Positions 49,588 through 58,764 of a DNA stretch of 64,000 bases are shown here, piece by piece. A program made the position numbers and the translations under genes. The notes under the pieces were generated by a model. The model was not told the origin of the DNA. It ran no database searches and saw only the letters and a list, made by a program, of their open reading frames with translations. This DNA comes from Streptomyces europaeiscabiei (GTDB lineage Bacteria; Actinomycetota; Actinomycetes; Streptomycetales; Streptomycetaceae), in the NCBI RefSeq assembly GCF_036346855.1, contig NZ_CP107841.1:6576001-6640000 (forward strand). Reading direction: 5' to 3'. Position 1 is the first letter of the stretch; each line of letters starts with the position of its first letter.

Positions 49588-50955
49588 GTGCCAGCAAGTG
49601 CTACGAACGGCCTGCGAGTCGCCGTACTCGCGGATTCCGACACCCGGTGGAAATGGGGCGCGCTCACCGCGACCCGTCTCGCTCCGGAGGATTCGGACAT
49701 CCGCCTGGACGGCTACCTCCTGCGCGGCCGAGCCACCCCCACGGCCCGCCAGCTCCAGGAGGTCGGCGTCCGCCCCGACTCCCTGCGCGAGGTGACCGGC
49801 CTCGAGTTCCTGCGTGCCATGAAGGAGGAGTCGTACGACGTCGTCCTGCTCTCCCTGGTCGGCGGGGGCGTCCAGGCGATGCTGCACGGCCTGCGCCGGG
49901 CCTGGGACGGCCGGAGCGGGCGGCCCGTGGTCGTCACCGGTTACGTCGGTGTCGTCTACGAGAAGCTCGCCGACGGTCTGCTGCTGCGGCACGGCGCGGA
50001 CCTCGTCCTCGCCAACTCCCGCCAGGACGCGGACCGGTTCCGGACCGTGTACGAGGGCGTGGGCGCCGACGCCTCCTCGGTCACCGAGGTCGCGCTGCCC
50101 TTCCTGGGCGGCAGGCCCTACGCCGGCGCCGAGGACCCGTCCGCGGAGCAGGGGCGCAGGCCCTACACGGTCGTCTTCGCCGTACAGCCGTCCGTCCCGG
50201 ACAACCGCAGGGACCGTACGTACCTGCTGAACCGCATCGTCCGGCACGCGAAGCTGCACCCGGACCGTCAGGTCCTGCTGAAACTGCGCTCCAGGCCGGG
50301 CGAGCACACCACGCACATCGAGGAACTGCCGTACCAGAAGCTGGTGGAGCGGCTCCCCGGTGGCGCGCCCGCCAACTTCCGTCTGGTGTACGGGAACATG
50401 GGCGAGGTCCTCGACACCACCGACCTGCTGGTCACCATCAGCTCCACGGCCGCCCTGGAGTCGCTGCACCGCCGGATCCCCACCGTCGTCCTCACCGACC
50501 TCGGGATCCGCGAGACCCTCGGCAACCACCACTTCGTGGGCTCCGGCTGCCTCGCCTCCTGGGACCAGCTGGACGCCGGGTACGAGCCCGCGCCGGACCC
50601 GCAGTGGGTGGCCCGGCAGGGCGTCGTCGCCGGGGGCACCTCCCGGACGGAGTCCGGGGGAGGCTCGTACGCCACCGCCTTCGACGCGGCCCGCGACCGC
50701 ATCGCCAAGCTGGTCGCGGCCGACGGACTGCCGCCCCTCGCGCCGTACTACACACCCGTCACCGCGCCCGGCTACCTGCCCGGCATCCTCGCCCGCCACC
50801 ACCTCGGCCCCGACGGCGAACCGCTGCCCGGGGCGCCCGCCGCCGACAGGCAGGCCGGACCCGTACGGCAGATCGTGCGCCGGGCGGCGCGTGGCGCCTA
50901 CCGCCACGGGGTGCAGCGCGTGGCACCCGTCATCCGGCGGATGGGGGAGCTGTGA
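49588..50955 (+). CDS. DUF6716-type putative glycosyltransferase
   Basis: 455 aa from GTG 49588. No ribosome site precedes it, and TAGCGT lies a few bases upstream, so the message may be leaderless. LRVAVLADSDTRWKWGALTA starts a Rossmann-like N-domain. RPVVVTGYVGVVYEKLADGLLLRHGADLVLANS and the C-domain LLKLRSRPGEHTTHIEE plus DLLVTISSTAALESLHRRIP resemble the donor site of polysialyltransferase/GT-B enzymes. First gene of the plus-strand half of the glycopolymer cluster, 44 bp from neuA. Confidence 0.75.
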   Translation: MPASATNGLRVAVLADSDTRWKWGALTATRLAPEDSDIRLDGYLLRGRATPTARQLQEVGVRPDSLREVTGLEFLRAMKEESYDVVLLSLVGGGVQAMLHGLRRAWDGRSGRPVVVTGYVGVVYEKLADGLLLRHGADLVLANSRQDADRFRTVYEGVGADASSVTEVALPFLGGRPYAGAEDPSAEQGRRPYTVVFAVQPSVPDNRRDRTYLLNRIVRHAKLHPDRQVLLKLRSRPGEHTTHIEELPYQKLVERLPGGAPANFRLVYGNMGEVLDTTDLLVTISSTAALESLHRRIPTVVLTDLGIRETLGNHHFVGSGCLASWDQLDAGYEPAPDPQWVARQGVVAGGTSRTESGGGSYATAFDAARDRIAKLVAADGLPPLAPYYTPVTAPGYLPGILARHHLGPDGEPLPGAPAADRQAGPVRQIVRRAARGAYRHGVQRVAPVIRRMGEL

Positions 50956-50999
50956 GCCGCCGCCCGACCTCTTCGCACGCACCGCAAGGAGTCCCATCC

Positions 51000-52586
51000 A
51001 TGTCCAACCCGGAAGCGGGCCGAGCGACTTCCGCACGCCGTGTGCTCGCCGTGATCCCCGCGCGCGGCGGCTCCAAGGGCGTCCCCGCGAAGAACCTGGC
51101 CCCCGTCGGCGGCGTTCCACTGGTGGCCCGCGCGGTGCGCGAGTGCCTCGCCGCCCGGCTGGTGACCGACGTCGTCGTCTCCACCGACGACCACGCCATC
51201 GCCGCCGCGGGCCGGGAGGCCGGAGCCGAGGTCGTGCTCCGCCCCGCCGCCATCGCCGGCGACACGGCGACCTCCGAGGCCGCCGTGCTCCACGCCATGG
51301 ACGCCCACGAGGCGCTCCACGGTGCCGCTGTCGACGTCGTGATGCTCGTCCAGTGCACCAGCCCGTTCATCCTCCGCGAGGACATCGACGGCGTCGCCCG
51401 CGCGATCGTGGAACACGGCGCCGACACCGCCCTGACCGTCGCACCGTTCCACGGGTTCATCTGGCGCGAGACCGCGGACGAGTTCGCCGACGGCGAGGCG
51501 AGCCGGGCGGGGGCGGCGCTGGCGGGTGGCACGGCCGGATACGGCGGGTCCGCGCCGGCGCACGGCGCGCCCGTGGCAGCGGCCGACGGCGTGCGCGGCG
51601 AAGCAGTCGGTTCCCGCGCGGCCGCCGGGCTCAGCGCCGCGCCGACGCGGCAGTTCGGCGGCTCGGGCGGGGCGACCCGCGCCGATGTGGCGGCCGCCGA
51701 CCACGCCTCGGTGACGAACGGCACCGCCGGGCTCGGCGAAGCCCCCGCCCGACTCGGCGAAGCCACCGCCGCGTCGGGCGCGGCCTCGGCCGTCGCTCTG
51801 GCGGGCGACGGCCATGCCACCCCCGGATCCACCGCCGGAGGCCACGGCGTGAACCACGACAAGTCGTTCCGCCCCCGCCGCCAGGACCGCCCGCAGGACC
51901 TGCTGGAGACCGGCGCCGCCTACGCCATGGACGCGGCCGGCCTGCGCAAGCACCAGCACCGCTTCTTCGGCCGTACGGAACTCGTCCGCACCGACCCCGC
52001 GCGGGTCCTGGAGATCGACGACCCGCACGACCTCGCCCGCGCCCAGGCCCTCGCGCCGCTCTTCGACGCGAACCGGCCCGGCGCCCTCCCCACCTACGAC
52101 GACATCGACGCCGTAGTCCTCGACTTCGACGGCACCCAGACCGACGACAGGGTGCTGATCGACTCCGACGGACGGGAGTTCGTCTCCGTGCACCGCGGCG
52201 ACGGACTCGGTATCGCGGCCCTCCGCAAGAGCGGCCTGACGATGCTGATCCTGTCCTCGGAGAAGAACCCGGTCGTCGCCGCCAGAGCCCGGAAACTGCA
52301 GATCCCGGTCCTCCACGGCATCGACCGGAAAGACCTCGCACTGAAGCAGTGGTGCGAGGAGCAGGGCATCGCGCCGGAGCGCGTGCTCTACGTCGGCAAC
52401 GACGTCAACGACCTCCCGTGCTTCGCCCTCGTGGGCTGGCCCGTGGCGGTCGGCAGCGCCCACGACGTCGTGCGCGGCGCCGCACGCGCGGTCACCACCG
52501 TCCCCGGTGGTGAAGGCGCGATCCGGGAGATCGCCGGCTGGATCCTCGGTCCGTCTCTCGACTCTCTCGACCCCCTCGACAAGTAA
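51000..52586 (+). CDS. CMP-sialic/Kdn-type sugar synthetase fused to HAD phosphatase, with a large Ala/Gly insertion
   Basis: 528 aa from ATG 51000 with AAGGAG eight bases upstream. Residues 13-165 and 284-350 form a cytidylyltransferase (VLAVIPARGGSKGVPAKNL, QCTSPFILREDID, LLETGAAYAMD), which activates a nonulosonic acid with CTP. Residues 370-520 are a KDO-8-P-phosphatase-like HAD domain (DFDGTQTDDRV, LILSSEKNP, VLYVGNDVNDLPCF), so one protein could dephosphorylate and activate the sugar. Residues about 166-283 are a low-complexity Ala/Gly/Thr insertion in the middle of the synthetase domain, absent from relatives I know. Lies 15 bp upstream of neuB. Confidence 0.9.
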   Translation: MSNPEAGRATSARRVLAVIPARGGSKGVPAKNLAPVGGVPLVARAVRECLAARLVTDVVVSTDDHAIAAAGREAGAEVVLRPAAIAGDTATSEAAVLHAMDAHEALHGAAVDVVMLVQCTSPFILREDIDGVARAIVEHGADTALTVAPFHGFIWRETADEFADGEASRAGAALAGGTAGYGGSAPAHGAPVAAADGVRGEAVGSRAAAGLSAAPTRQFGGSGGATRADVAAADHASVTNGTAGLGEAPARLGEATAASGAASAVALAGDGHATPGSTAGGHGVNHDKSFRPRRQDRPQDLLETGAAYAMDAAGLRKHQHRFFGRTELVRTDPARVLEIDDPHDLARAQALAPLFDANRPGALPTYDDIDAVVLDFDGTQTDDRVLIDSDGREFVSVHRGDGLGIAALRKSGLTMLILSSEKNPVVAARARKLQIPVLHGIDRKDLALKQWCEEQGIAPERVLYVGNDVNDLPCFALVGWPVAVGSAHDVVRGAARAVTTVPGGEGAIREIAGWILGPSLDSLDPLDK

Positions 52587-52601
52587 GGAACCGGTCCCAC
52601 C

Positions 52602-53540
52602 ATGAGCACCAACTCCCGTCTGCGCACGTTCGGTTCGAAGACCGCCGGCCCCGGCCACCCCGTCTACGTCGTCGGCGAGATCGGCATCAACCACAACGGT
52701 GAGCTGGAGAACGCCTTCAAGCTGATCGACGCCGCCGCCGAGGCCGGCTGCGACGCCGTCAAGTTCCAGAAGCGCACCCCCGAGATCTGCACCCCCCGCG
52801 ACCAGTGGGACATCGAGCGCGACACCCCCTGGGGCCGCATGACCTACATCGACTACCGCCACCGCGTGGAGTTCGGCGAGGACGAGTACCGCAAGATCGA
52901 CGAGTACGCCAAGAGCAAGAACATCGACTGGTTCGCCTCCCCGTGGGACACCGAGGCCGTCGCCTTCCTGGAGAAGTTCGACGTCCCCGCCCACAAGGTG
53001 GCCTCCGCCTCCCTGACCGACGACGAGCTGCTGCGCGCCCTGCGTGGCACCAACCGCACGGTCATCCTCTCCACCGGCATGTCGACCCCGAAGCAGATCC
53101 GCCACGCGGTCGAGGTCCTCGGCAGCGACAACATCCTGCTCTGCCACGCCACGTCGACGTACCCGGCGAAGGCGGAGGAGCTCAACCTCCGCGTCATCAA
53201 CACCCTCCAGGCCGAGTACCCGAACGTGCCGATCGGCTACTCCGGCCACGAGACGGGCCTGCAGACCACGCTCGCCGCCGTCGCCCTCGGCGCCACCTTC
53301 GTCGAGCGCCACATCACCCTCGACCGCGCGATGTGGGGCTCCGACCAGGCCGCCTCCGTCGAGCCGGGCGGCCTCACCCGCCTCGTCCGCGACATCCGCA
53401 CCATCGAGGCCTCCCTCGGCGACGGCGTCAAGAAGGTCTACGACTCCGAGCTGGGCCCCATGAAGAAGCTGCGCCGGGTCTCCGGCGTCGTCGCCGAGGC
53501 GGAGATCGCGGTGGCGGCGGGCGAGCCGGTCGCGGTCTGA
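52602..53540 (+). CDS. neuB: NeuB-family nonulosonic acid synthase (no SAF domain)
   Basis: 312 aa. VYVVGEIGINHNGELENAFKLIDAAAEAGCDAVKFQKRTPE is the PEP-binding start of sialic acid synthases; DWFASPWDTEAVAFLEKF, HKVASASLTDDELLRAL, LCHATSTYPAK, IGYSGHETG and ATFVERHITLDRAMWGSDQAASVEP complete the TIM barrel. It condenses PEP with a hexose or N-acyl-hexosamine (phosphate) to give Kdn, Neu5Ac or a relative. The C-terminal antifreeze-like (SAF) domain of most NeuB proteins is missing. Directly behind the neuA-HAD gene. Confidence 0.92.
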   Translation: MSTNSRLRTFGSKTAGPGHPVYVVGEIGINHNGELENAFKLIDAAAEAGCDAVKFQKRTPEICTPRDQWDIERDTPWGRMTYIDYRHRVEFGEDEYRKIDEYAKSKNIDWFASPWDTEAVAFLEKFDVPAHKVASASLTDDELLRALRGTNRTVILSTGMSTPKQIRHAVEVLGSDNILLCHATSTYPAKAEELNLRVINTLQAEYPNVPIGYSGHETGLQTTLAAVALGATFVERHITLDRAMWGSDQAASVEPGGLTRLVRDIRTIEASLGDGVKKVYDSELGPMKKLRRVSGVVAEAEIAVAAGEPVAV

Positions 53541-53595
53541 ATCTCCTGCGATCCCTGACCACGGGTCTCCCTCACTACGGGACGGTCACACGTCG

Positions 53596-54720
53596 ATGAG
53601 CCCCCGCGCCGGAACCGCCGGCCCCCACACTCTCGCCTTCGTCGAGAGCCCGGTACAGCTGCTGAACGTGCTGGAGTGGGCGCACGCCCACGCACTCCAG
53701 GACCCCGGCGCGGGCCCGCCCTTCGCGGCGACCGACGCGGGGCCCGCCCGGGCGTCCGGGGCCGGGCTCACCCTCGTGGTCCTGTCGCCCAACGACCCCA
53801 TGACCCGGGGCCAGCTGCGCCGGATGGCGGAACTGGCCCGGGACGAGGGGCACGAGGTGCGCTGGGAGGAGGCCCGGGGCGGTACGACGGCCCCGTTCCA
53901 CACCATCACCGGCCTGGCCCCGCTGTTGCGCAGGGCCAGGCGGGTGGTGATGGGCGACCCGTTCTCCCGCTACGTACAGCTCCTGCTGACCATCACCCGG
54001 GCCGAGGACCTGGTCGTCGTCGACGACGGCACCGCGACCATGGAGTTCGTCTCCCAGCTGGCCCGCGGCGAACGCCTCGTCCGCTGGCACCGCAAGGGCG
54101 GCCGCCCCGGCCCCCGTGACCTGATCTTCGCCCCGGTCTCCTCCAAGGCCCGCAAACGCCTCACCCCGACCGCCGGCAGAAGCGTCGAGGTCTTCTCCTC
54201 CATGCCGATCGACGAGAGTCCCGAGGGTGTCTCCGTCACCGCCAACGACTTCGCCTGGACCCGGGCCCGCTTCGGCCCGCCCCGCATCACCAAGGGCGCC
54301 GACCTCGTGGGTACGTCCCTCGTGGAGACCGGTGTCGTGGACGGCGGCCGCTACCTCGAAGCCGTCCGCTCCCTCGCGACGGTCCACGGCGCCACCCGCT
54401 ACTTCGCCCACCGCCGCGAGAGCGCCGAGAAACTGCACACCCTCGCCGCGGAGACGGGCCTGGAGATCGTCCGCCCCGACCTGCCCCTCGAACTCATCGC
54501 CCGCCGGGGCCCCATCGGCCGTACGATCCTGAGCTTCCCCTCGACGGTGGTCCACACCCTGCCGCTCGCGCTCGCCGGAACGGACGTCCGCGTGGCGGTC
54601 TGCGACATCGACCCGAGCTGGCTGACGGAGAACGCCTCCCCCCGCGCACAGGGCTTCCTGTCCGGGGTCACCGGCACGGCACGGGACGTCCACCGCCTGT
54701 CGTCGGTGGCGCCGATCTGA
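53596..54720 (+). CDS. putative sialyl/polysialyltransferase-like protein
   Basis: 374 aa from ATG 53596. LAFVESPVQLLNVLEWAHAH, VVMGDPFSRYVQLLLTI, EDLVVVDDGTATMEF and RYFAHRRESAEKL resemble bacterial sialyltransferases of the polysialyl/GT52 kind (xxSPxQxxN and DDG motifs, then a H-R-R-E segment equivalent to KPHP/YKPHP). I infer transfer of the nonulosonic acid to the growing wall polymer. It follows neuB by 55 bp and closes the plus-strand operon. Confidence 0.7.
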   Translation: MSPRAGTAGPHTLAFVESPVQLLNVLEWAHAHALQDPGAGPPFAATDAGPARASGAGLTLVVLSPNDPMTRGQLRRMAELARDEGHEVRWEEARGGTTAPFHTITGLAPLLRRARRVVMGDPFSRYVQLLLTITRAEDLVVVDDGTATMEFVSQLARGERLVRWHRKGGRPGPRDLIFAPVSSKARKRLTPTAGRSVEVFSSMPIDESPEGVSVTANDFAWTRARFGPPRITKGADLVGTSLVETGVVDGGRYLEAVRSLATVHGATRYFAHRRESAEKLHTLAAETGLEIVRPDLPLELIARRGPIGRTILSFPSTVVHTLPLALAGTDVRVAVCDIDPSWLTENASPRAQGFLSGVTGTARDVHRLSSVAPI

Positions 54721-54743
54721 GACGATCCTCGCCGCCGCTCCGC

Positions 54744-55250
54744 GTGCTCGGCTGCGTGAGCTCCGCTGTGCGTGCTCGGCTCCGGGTGTTCCGCTCCGGG
54801 TGTTCGCTCTGGGAGCGTCCGAAGCTGTCGCTTCCCCGGTCGGCCCGCGCCTGTCGTGCCGCGTGGCTGGGGAAGGCGAAGTGGCCTCACCTGCCGCTGG
54901 TGGCCGGCGTCGTCATCGCCGCCCTCGGCATGAAGAAGACCCTCCAGCAGGTCGCCGACACGGACCACTACGGACCGGCCGAGCCCCTCCACTCCATGCC
55001 CGCCTGGGCCCTGGCCGGCGGCGCGGGCCTGTTCCTGCTCGGCGCCGCCGCGATCCTGCTCCGCACCACGGGCCACCGCGCTCCGGTGCTGATCGTCGGA
55101 GGCGTGGCGTGCGTGGCGGCGGGCCCGCCGATCGCCCTCGTCCCGGCCCTGGTGGCGCTCACGGCCCTGGCCGCCACGATCACCGCCCTGCTGTTCCTGC
55201 ACGGGCGCACATCGCACGGGCGTACGGCCCACAGGGCCGCCGCCGACTGA
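54744..55250 (+). pseudogene. C-terminal remnant of a low-temperature-requirement A (LtrA) membrane protein
   Basis: The frame from about 54885 reads HLPLVAGVVIAALGMKKTL, AWALAGGAGLFLLGAAAILL and ALVPALVALTALAATITALLFLHG, the last three helices of LtrA-family proteins, which are normally about 400 aa. Upstream the sequence loses any resemblance and is short GC repeats (CTCCGGGTGTTC). A gene from GTG 54744 cannot be excluded, but the evidence favours a decayed end. Confidence 0.5.
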
Positions 55251-55762
55251 GAGGCACCGGACGGCGCCCATGCGCCGGTCGCCCGTCCGCCGGCCCCGCG
55301 CCCCCCACCGCTCCCGTGATCCCTGTCACCACCGCCACCCCCACGCCACCCCACCCGCACCCCGTGGCCCCGACACCCGGTTCACACCCGCAACCGCAGG
55401 CCAACACGGCCCTGCCTCCCCGGTGAGCCGCCTCGCCGACCACCCCGTCGAAGACGGGGCGTGACCGAGTCGTCGCGCGGCGGTGGTGATTCCGGGACGG
55501 CAGGACGGCGCGGACGTGGTATCCGTGGAGTGTGGGAATCGGCCGGGTACCCCCGGACGTTTAGACGATGGGATTCGCGGGCAACCCCGGCGCTCCCTTC
55601 TCCGAGGTCAACCTGCCCGCGAAGAGGCGGACGGGTATACCCATCCCTGCCAATACGTATGCGTCGTGCGACCGGAAATCTTCCCCTCACGGGCTGATTT
55701 TTTGTTGATCGAGGGTGAGAAGGTCGCCCGATCGCCCTACCCTTCAGAGGGTGAACCGACTG
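55251..55762. other. intergenic region before the amidohydrolase gene
   Basis: 512 bp with no supported gene. The first half is Pro-codon-like C-rich DNA on the plus strand. The second half is lower in GC near 55675-55720 (TTTTTTGTTGATCG) and probably contains the amidohydrolase promoter. Confidence 0.4.
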
Positions 55763-57016
55763 ATGTCCCGAGAGTCCGAGGCAGATCTGCCAGGGGAAGC
55801 CGAAACATCGCTCCCCGGCACGTTGCCGGAAGCCCTGCGTGCCGAACTCGTCGCCTTCCGCCGCGACTTGCACATGCACCCGGAGCTCGGCAACCAGGAG
55901 TTCCGTACGACCGCCGCGATCAAGGCCCGCCTGGAGAAGGCAGGCCTCCACCCGCGCGTACTCGACAGCGGAACCGGACTCATCTGTGACATCGGCGAGT
56001 GGAACGGCCCCGACAGCTCCGCGCTCGCCCTGCGCGCCGACATCGACGCCCTGCCCATCCCGGACACCAAGGTGGACTGCGACTACCGCTCCACCGTCCC
56101 GGACCGCGCCCACGCCTGCGGCCACGACGTGCACACCACCGTCGTCCTCGGCGCCGGTCTCGTCCTCGCCGAGCTCCACCGCCAGGGCCAGCTGCCCCGC
56201 CCCGTCCGGCTGATCTTCCAGCCCGCCGAGGAGGTCCTGCCCGGCGGCGCCGCCGACGTGATCAGGACCGGCGCGCTCGACGGTGTCGGCCGGATCATCG
56301 CCGTGCACTGCGACCCGAGGGTCGACGCGGGCTTCATCGGCCTCCGCCACGGCCCCATCACCTCGGCCTGCGACCGGCTGGAGCTCTCCCTGGACGGGCC
56401 GGGCGGCCACACCGCACGCCCGCACCTCACCACCGACCTCGTCACCGCCGCCGCCCGGGTCGTCACCGACGTGCCCGCGCTGGTCGCCCGCCGCTTCGAC
56501 GCCCGCGCCGGGCTCGTCGTGACCTGGGGCCGCATCGAGTCGGGCCACGCCCCGAACGTCATCCCGCAGCACGCCGAGCTGTCCGGAACGGTCCGCTGCC
56601 TGGACATCAACGCCTGGCGGCAGGCCCCCGACCTGATCCACGAGGCGGTCCAGGAAGTCGCGGTCATGCACCGCGCCAAGCCCGAGATCAACTACATCCG
56701 GGGCGTCCCGCCGGTCGTCAACGACCCCGTCGTCACCGAACTGCTGCACGACTCCATGGTCGCCCGCCGCGGCGTCAAGTCCGTCGAGGACACCGAGCAG
56801 AGCCTCGGCGGCGAGGACTTCTCCTGGTATCTGGAGCACGTTCCCGGCGCCATGGCCCGCCTGGGCGTCCGCCGTCCGGGCGATCTCACTGTCCGCGACC
56901 TCCACCAGGGCGACTTCGATGCCGACGAGCACGCCATCACCGTGGGCGTGGAACTCTTCACGGCGGCCGCCCTCCTGGACGCCCGCATGCGCGTCCTCGA
57001 CACGGCCGGCCGGTAA
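55763..57016 (+). CDS. M20-family amidohydrolase/peptidase
   Basis: 417 aa from ATG 55763 with AGAGG about 12 bases upstream (GTG 55751 also possible). LVAFRRDLHMHPELGNQEFRTTAAIKARLEKAGL, LALRADIDALPIPD, AHACGHDVHTTVVLGAGLVL, IFQPAEEVLPGGAADVI, LDGPGGHTARPHLTTD and EQSLGGEDFSWYLEHVPGAM are the metal-binding and dimerisation motifs of N-acyl-amino acid/hippurate-type hydrolases. Substrate unknown. Cytoplasmic, no signal. Confidence 0.92.
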   Translation: MSRESEADLPGEAETSLPGTLPEALRAELVAFRRDLHMHPELGNQEFRTTAAIKARLEKAGLHPRVLDSGTGLICDIGEWNGPDSSALALRADIDALPIPDTKVDCDYRSTVPDRAHACGHDVHTTVVLGAGLVLAELHRQGQLPRPVRLIFQPAEEVLPGGAADVIRTGALDGVGRIIAVHCDPRVDAGFIGLRHGPITSACDRLELSLDGPGGHTARPHLTTDLVTAAARVVTDVPALVARRFDARAGLVVTWGRIESGHAPNVIPQHAELSGTVRCLDINAWRQAPDLIHEAVQEVAVMHRAKPEINYIRGVPPVVNDPVVTELLHDSMVARRGVKSVEDTEQSLGGEDFSWYLEHVPGAMARLGVRRPGDLTVRDLHQGDFDADEHAITVGVELFTAAALLDARMRVLDTAGR

Positions 57017-57246
57017 CCGCACTCCGGTTGCGCCCGGCACGGCCTCGCGGCAGCGTGGTGCGCGTGTCCGTACGAACACCGTACGGGGCGCGCACCTTCA
57101 CGCTGAAGTCACCCCATGTACACGGAACGCGAGGGGCAGGAGAGGCACTGTGTCCGACACATCCCTTTCGATCCCATGGTTCACGAGGACGTAACGGCCA
57201 CCGGCACGAATGGATAACGGCCAGTCGAAACCCCGTTCCCAGGAGG

Positions 57247-57273
57247 GTCTACGCGCGTTAATGTGCGCCGAAC
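57247..57273 (+). promoter_or_regulatory. shared promoter element upstream of the first bmp gene
   Basis: The 27 bases at 57247-57273 (with CTACGCGCGTTA at 57249-57260) agree with 58665-58691 before the second bmp gene at 24 of 27 positions, far above the surrounding background. Probably a promoter with operator. The 302-bp gap holds nothing else I can name. Confidence 0.55.
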
Positions 57274-57318
57274 TGAGCACCCGGTCGCGGGGCTTTGGAG
57301 AAGATGGGGAACTTCAAG

Positions 57319-58377
57319 ATGCGTCGGATTTCCAAACTGACCCGCGTCGCGGTGGGGGTCGCGTCGCTGGCGCTCGCCGCCACGGCCTGTGGTGGTACCA
57401 GCAGCGAGAGCAGCAGCAGCGGCAGCGAGACCAGCAAGGGCGAAAAGGGTCTCGCGATCGCGTACGACATCGGCGGCAAGGGCGACCAGTCCTTCAACGA
57501 CGCCGCGTACGCGGGCCTGGAGAAGGCTCAGAAGGAATTCGGGTACAAGACCGAGGACATCGAGCCCACCGAGGGCGAGACGGACGCCGACAAGCAGCAG
57601 CGTCTTGAGTCCCTGGCCAAGCAGGGCTACAACCCGGTCATCGGCGTCGGCTTCGCCTACGGTCCCGCCATGGAGGCCGCGGCCAAGCAGTTCCCGAAGA
57701 CCAGCTTCGGCATCGTCGACTCGGTCGTCGAGGGTGACAACGTGGCGTCCCTCGTCTTCGCCGAGCAGGAGGCCTCGTACCTCGCCGGTGTCGCGGCCGC
57801 CAAGGCCACCAAGACGAACACCGTGGGCTTCGTGGGCGGTGTCGACATCCCGCTCATCCACAAGTTCGAGGCCGGCTACAAGCAGGGCGTCGAGGACACC
57901 AGCGGTGGCAAGGTCAAGGTTCTCTCCCAGTACCTGACCCAGACCGCCGAAGAGGGCGGCTTCTCCAGCCCCGACAAGGGCAAGGCCGCCGCCGAGGGCC
58001 AGATCGAGAAGAAGGCCGACGTGCTCTACGCGGCCGCCGGTCTGTCCGGGCAGGGTGTCATCGAGGCCGCCGCCGCGGCCAAGGTCTGGGCGATCGGTGT
58101 CGACTCCGACCAGTACAACCAGGAGGCCCTGGCTTCCTACAAGGACTACATCCTGACCTCCGCCCTGAAGGACGTCGGCGGCGCGGTCTACGCCCTCGCC
58201 AAGTCCGTCGAGGACGGCAAGCCCCTCACCGGTGTCCAGACCTTCGACCTGAAGGTGGACGGCGTCGGCCTCGCGGACTCCAACCCGAAGATGGCCGAGA
58301 TCGCCGGCCTCTCGGACGCGGTCGCCAAGGCCAAGAAGGAGATCATCGACGGCACCATCAAGGTGAAGACCGAGTAG
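57319..58377 (+). CDS. BmpA-type nucleoside-binding lipoprotein (first copy)
   Basis: 352 aa from ATG 57319 with GGGGAA six bases upstream; ATG 57304 is an alternative. Lipoprotein signal MRRISKLTRVAVGVASLALAATACGG (lipobox ATAC). The mature domain begins GLAIAYDIGGKGDQSFNDAAYAGLEKAQKEFG, the PF02608 (Bmp/PnrA) signature, with VGFVGGVDIPLIHKFEAGYKQGV and VWAIGVDSDQYNQ later. PnrA-like proteins bind purine nucleosides. It is a close tandem paralogue of the protein at 58765 and is presumably the receptor for the ABC transporter downstream. Confidence 0.92.
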   Translation: MRRISKLTRVAVGVASLALAATACGGTSSESSSSGSETSKGEKGLAIAYDIGGKGDQSFNDAAYAGLEKAQKEFGYKTEDIEPTEGETDADKQQRLESLAKQGYNPVIGVGFAYGPAMEAAAKQFPKTSFGIVDSVVEGDNVASLVFAEQEASYLAGVAAAKATKTNTVGFVGGVDIPLIHKFEAGYKQGVEDTSGGKVKVLSQYLTQTAEEGGFSSPDKGKAAAEGQIEKKADVLYAAAGLSGQGVIEAAAAAKVWAIGVDSDQYNQEALASYKDYILTSALKDVGGAVYALAKSVEDGKPLTGVQTFDLKVDGVGLADSNPKMAEIAGLSDAVAKAKKEIIDGTIKVKTE

Positions 58378-58415
58378 TCGTCGGTCTCCGAGTGCCAAGA
58401 GGCTCCGAGTGACCT

Positions 58416-58451
58416 GAAGCGGGCGGGTGCACCTGTGCACCCGCCCGCTTC
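58416..58451 (+). terminator. terminator after the first bmp gene
   Basis: A 16-bp perfect stem, GAAGCGGGCGGGTGCA (58416-58431) with 58436-58451, 39 bp after the stop. The rest of this 387-bp gap contains no gene and ends in the second bmp promoter. Confidence 0.85.
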
Positions 58452-58664
58452 ACGTGTGCGCCGGTTCAGGGCCGCTGTAGGCCGGTCGGGGCCGCCCCGC
58501 CCGCCTCGGGCGCGCGGGGCGCGCCTCTGCGGCCCCGCCGCAGAGGCGCGACCAGCCACAACGAACCCGCACCCCACACTCCACCCCCAACACCCCGGAC
58601 CACCACCGGGCGAACCTTGCGACACGGCCCCATAACAACGTGGTCCACCGGGGTTTCCCGCAAG

Positions 58665-58691
58665 GTCTACGCGCGTTACTCTGCGGCGAAA
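58665..58691 (+). promoter_or_regulatory. shared promoter element upstream of the second bmp gene
   Basis: Matches 57247-57273 at 24 of 27 positions; the CTACGCGCGTTA core is at 58667-58678, 86 bp before the start codon. Confidence 0.55.
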
Positions 58692-58764
58692 GCCATACAA
58701 GGCGCCGACGCAGTGAAGCACTACTGAGCAGTACCCCCGGCGCTGTACGACAGGAGCACCACAC

